A stretch of DNA of 64,000 nucleotides from NCBI GenBank assembly GCA_945881915.1, contig CAMCVW010000011.1, positions 1-64,000 on the forward strand, given 5' to 3'. The DNA comes from Thermoflexus hugenholtzii JAD2. Its GTDB lineage: Bacteria; Chloroflexota; Chloroflexia; Chloroflexales; Roseiflexaceae. The position numbers and the translations under genes were made by a program. The notes under the pieces are model-generated. The model was not told the DNA's origin. It worked only from the letters and a program-made list of their open reading frames with translations, and did not search any database. Below, in pieces: positions 61,923 to 64,000 of this stretch; within the stretch, counting starts at the first letter, position 1; each line of letters opens with the position of its first letter.

Positions 61923-62773
61923 GCATCAAACCGCAATGTGGTGCGACCGCCGATCGGTGCAGGGGTCACTTGGGTCAATGTCTCGGAGCCGTAGAACCAC
62001 CCCCACAAAAAGCGCGGGACGCGCGTCATGCCACCGCCCTGACTGGCGTGACACTTCCAGGCGGCGATTTTGGCCGGGATGACGTGCCGCGTATCGACGA
62101 TGGTGGTGATGGGCGTTGCTTCTTCGGCGACGCGGACGACGTCGATATCGCCATTGCGCCCGAAGGCACGCGGGTTTTTGCCCAATATCCGCATCCCCGT
62201 GATGATGATACGGAGTAATGTGGTCGAAAAGGTCGAGTAATAGACCTGCGGCACCTGCCATGTGGCCTGCGCCAATGCAGCCAGGGTCGCATGGTGGATG
62301 GCAATATGATCGGGATGACCATAGCCGCCGTAGGGTGGGAACGTGATGAGGTACTGGGGTTGGAATGCGTCGATGATGCTCGCAACCCGCTCGGCGACGT
62401 CTGCCAGTGGCGCTATCACCAATGCCTCGGGATGCTGGTTGTCCGGTGTGCCCGGCATGTTACTGTCACGATAATTGAGAAAATGGACCGCTCCGAGATC
62501 AAGCGCCTCGGCAGCGGCGATTTGCTCTGCAGTCCGGAGCGCACGGACGTCTGCATGTTCTGCCAAAAAATGTTCGTCGACGGTCCCGCATTCGCCCCGC
62601 GTGGCGCAGATGTAGTGCACCTCGTGGCCTGCAGCCCGGGCCGCCAGAATGATGCCGGCATTACCGAATGCCTCGTCGTCGGGGTGTGCATAGACGATGA
62701 GGAGTCGTTTGGCTGCAGTGACAGACCGGCGTTCGTAGTGTTCTGTTTGTGGGCGATAGACCGATGCGGTCAT
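61919..62773 (-). CDS. PIG-L family deacetylase
   Basis: A 284-residue zinc hydrolase of the LmbE/PIG-L family, which removes N-acetyl groups from sugars. The zinc motif AHPDDE (about residue 31) and the histidine motif YGGYGHPDHIAIHHATL are present. Similar enzymes act on N-acetylglucosamine conjugates (lipids, mycothiol or bacillithiol). The start at 62773 follows GAGGAACACGCAA. The overlapping acetyltransferase suggests a deacetylation and re-acetylation pair; the substrate is unknown. Confidence 0.93.
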   Translation of the reverse strand: MTASVYRPQTEHYERRSVTAAKRLLIVYAHPDDEAFGNAGIILAARAAGHEVHYICATRGECGTVDEHFLAEHADVRALRTAEQIAAAEALDLGAVHFLNYRDSNMPGTPDNQHPEALVIAPLADVAERVASIIDAFQPQYLITFPPYGGYGHPDHIAIHHATLAALAQATWQVPQVYYSTFSTTLLRIIITGMRILGKNPRAFGRNGDIDVVRVAEEATPITTIVDTRHVIPAKIAAWKCHASQGGGMTRVPRFLWGWFYGSETLTQVTPAPIGGRTTLRFDA

Positions 62774-62945
62774 TTGCGTGTTCCTCGTATGGGGTGTAAC
62801 ACCGGGCACGCGAGTAACTGCTCCGGCGGGATGGATTTTGTGATTTGCACTCCACTACTATACCGCATTCCGGTGACACAATCCGTGCCTTTTGTGGTGC
62901 ACAATAAATGCTATAATACCGTCATATTACAGGAGTCTGACGCTG

Positions 62946-63950
62946 ATGAGCGCACCCACCCAACAGAGTATCGTTGACATCCTCAGTGACGCCTATGCCC
63001 GTTTGAATCGGAGCGCATGGATTGTCGTCATTCCGTTAGTGTTGAATCTGCTTCTGTGGTATGGTCCGGCGGTGTCGTTTGCGCCGTTGTTTCTGCAGTC
63101 TGCCCAACTGCTGCGTGAGATGCAACCAGACGACGCGCCAGAATCAACGGGAGAGGTGCGCCAGATTCGTGATCAGACCATCCTCGTCTTGCAGGAGCTC
63201 GGTAGCGATGATATGCGGCCGCAATTAGCCTGGTTGAATTCAGTACCGTATACCATATATGGCTTCCGACCCGGTGGAGCGAGTGCCGATGCAATCGGTT
63301 TGCCGTTTGTGAGTGCCCAGCCTGCCAAAATCAATCCTGCTACGGCGTTCTCGGTCGAAGGCTTGACGGATGTGGCGATAAGCTTTGCAATGGTCAATCT
63401 GGTTGGCTTGGTGTTGAGTGGCTGTTACCTCCAACTGCTTGCGATGGCTGTACAGACGACGCCGTCGTCACGCGGTGTGTTGGATGCCATCGTCGTCACG
63501 ATGGGGCGGTTGCTCTTGTATGCACTCACCATCACCGCCATCGCCGTCGTGTTGTTGATTCCGTTGTCGATATTCACGTTTTTGTTGATTAGTCTCAATC
63601 CTGCTTTCGGGGCATTTGTGCTGTTGGCAGGATCAGCGATTTGGTTATGGGCGGGGATCTACCTCGGCTTCACTCGTGAGCTCATGGTGCTCAACGACTA
63701 TGGACCGTTCCAGGCGATTCGTGCGAGTATCACACTGGTACGCGCCTCGTTTTGGCGCGTCATGTCGCTGGTGTCTGTGTTGTTAATCGTGGTCGCAGGG
63801 GTGGGCATCATCTTTGCGGGCTTGATCGGGACGATGCCGGGACTCATCGGGACGATTATCGTCAGTGCGTATTTGATGAGTGGTTTGTCGCTGGCGCGCA
63901 TGCGCTTCGTGCAGACACATCAGGTCGCGGTGATTCCAAGCCCCACCTAA
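62946..63950 (+). CDS. multi-pass membrane protein of unknown function
   Basis: A 334-residue protein with one N-terminal helix (AWIVVIPLVLNLLLWYGPAV), a soluble segment of about 90 residues, then five hydrophobic segments between about 145 and 315. The layout resembles proteins with a glycerophosphodiesterase-type membrane domain, but no motif supports an activity. The start at 62946 follows AGGAG; TATAAT at 62912-62917 is a likely -10 box. The last 50 bases of the window hold no gene. Confidence 0.75.
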   Translation: MSAPTQQSIVDILSDAYARLNRSAWIVVIPLVLNLLLWYGPAVSFAPLFLQSAQLLREMQPDDAPESTGEVRQIRDQTILVLQELGSDDMRPQLAWLNSVPYTIYGFRPGGASADAIGLPFVSAQPAKINPATAFSVEGLTDVAISFAMVNLVGLVLSGCYLQLLAMAVQTTPSSRGVLDAIVVTMGRLLLYALTITAIAVVLLIPLSIFTFLLISLNPAFGAFVLLAGSAIWLWAGIYLGFTRELMVLNDYGPFQAIRASITLVRASFWRVMSLVSVLLIVVAGVGIIFAGLIGTMPGLIGTIIVSAYLMSGLSLARMRFVQTHQVAVIPSPT

Positions 63951-64000
63951 AAAGTCACACGTGCTGCGCCTGGGGAGCAATCCCCTTGATCACAGGAAAG

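Overview
The window looks like chromosome of a member of the Chloroflexota, probably class Chloroflexia. This is inferred from gene content and protein style (T-box-controlled pheS, RCC1 remnants, heptamer repeat arrays, long membrane glycosyltransferases, zinc-ribbon Ser/Thr kinase) and not from any database search. Base composition is moderate, initiation is mostly ATG/GTG with clear GGAGG-type ribosome binding sites, and many neighbouring genes overlap by ATGA.

Layout. 1-1.4 kb: the 3' end of a 23S rRNA gene, 5S rRNA, a first initiator tRNA, a stretch of hairpin-type repeats and a second initiator tRNA. 1.6-7.4 kb: a PadR/DUF2812/CPBP-protease operon with an operator inside its promoter, PRPP synthetase, a DegT-type aminotransferase, and a DUF4395/thioredoxin pair. 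7.5-15.3 kb (minus strand): two translation operons, T-box-pheS-membrane glycosyltransferase-pheT and infC-rpmI-rplT-rRNA/tRNA methyltransferase; infC appears to start at AUA. 15.3-25.9 kb: PfkB kinase, ECF sigma factor, dnaE, a compact SRAP (HMCES/YedK-like) protein, Ser/Thr kinase, RNA m5U methyltransferase and an MGDG-synthase-like glycosyltransferase. 25.9-34 kb: a frameshifted membrane glycosyltransferase, groES-groEL with one canonical and one CIRCE-like operator, glpX, a nucleotidyltransferase and an SH3/NlpC-P60 cell-wall hydrolase. 34-40 kb: tyrosine recombinase, SARP/BTAD regulator, second MGDG-synthase-like enzyme, VanW protein.

40.1-48.1 kb is one co-directional, tightly overlapping surface-polysaccharide cluster on the minus strand: HEAT-like protein, O-antigen-ligase-type protein, uridine kinase and five glycosyltransferases, one of them frameshifted. 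48.3-55.3 kb holds a ThuA-like protein, an RlmI-type methyltransferase, a tandem repeat and a TetR-adaptor-ABC ATPase-permease export operon (MacAB-like).

55.3-64 kb is the most unusual part. A 7-bp tandem array and a perfect palindrome precede an iron-sulfur (6-4)-type photolyase that overlaps a stand-alone photolyase FAD-binding-domain gene. Then come about 2 kb of decayed DNA with RCC1-repeat remnants, an acyltransferase, and a 148-residue protein that looks like only the N-terminal antenna domain of a photolyase. The FAD-domain and antenna-domain proteins together would make a two-polypeptide photolyase or cryptochrome; this is my main candidate for an undescribed system. The window ends with a GNAT acetyltransferase, a PIG-L deacetylase and a membrane protein.
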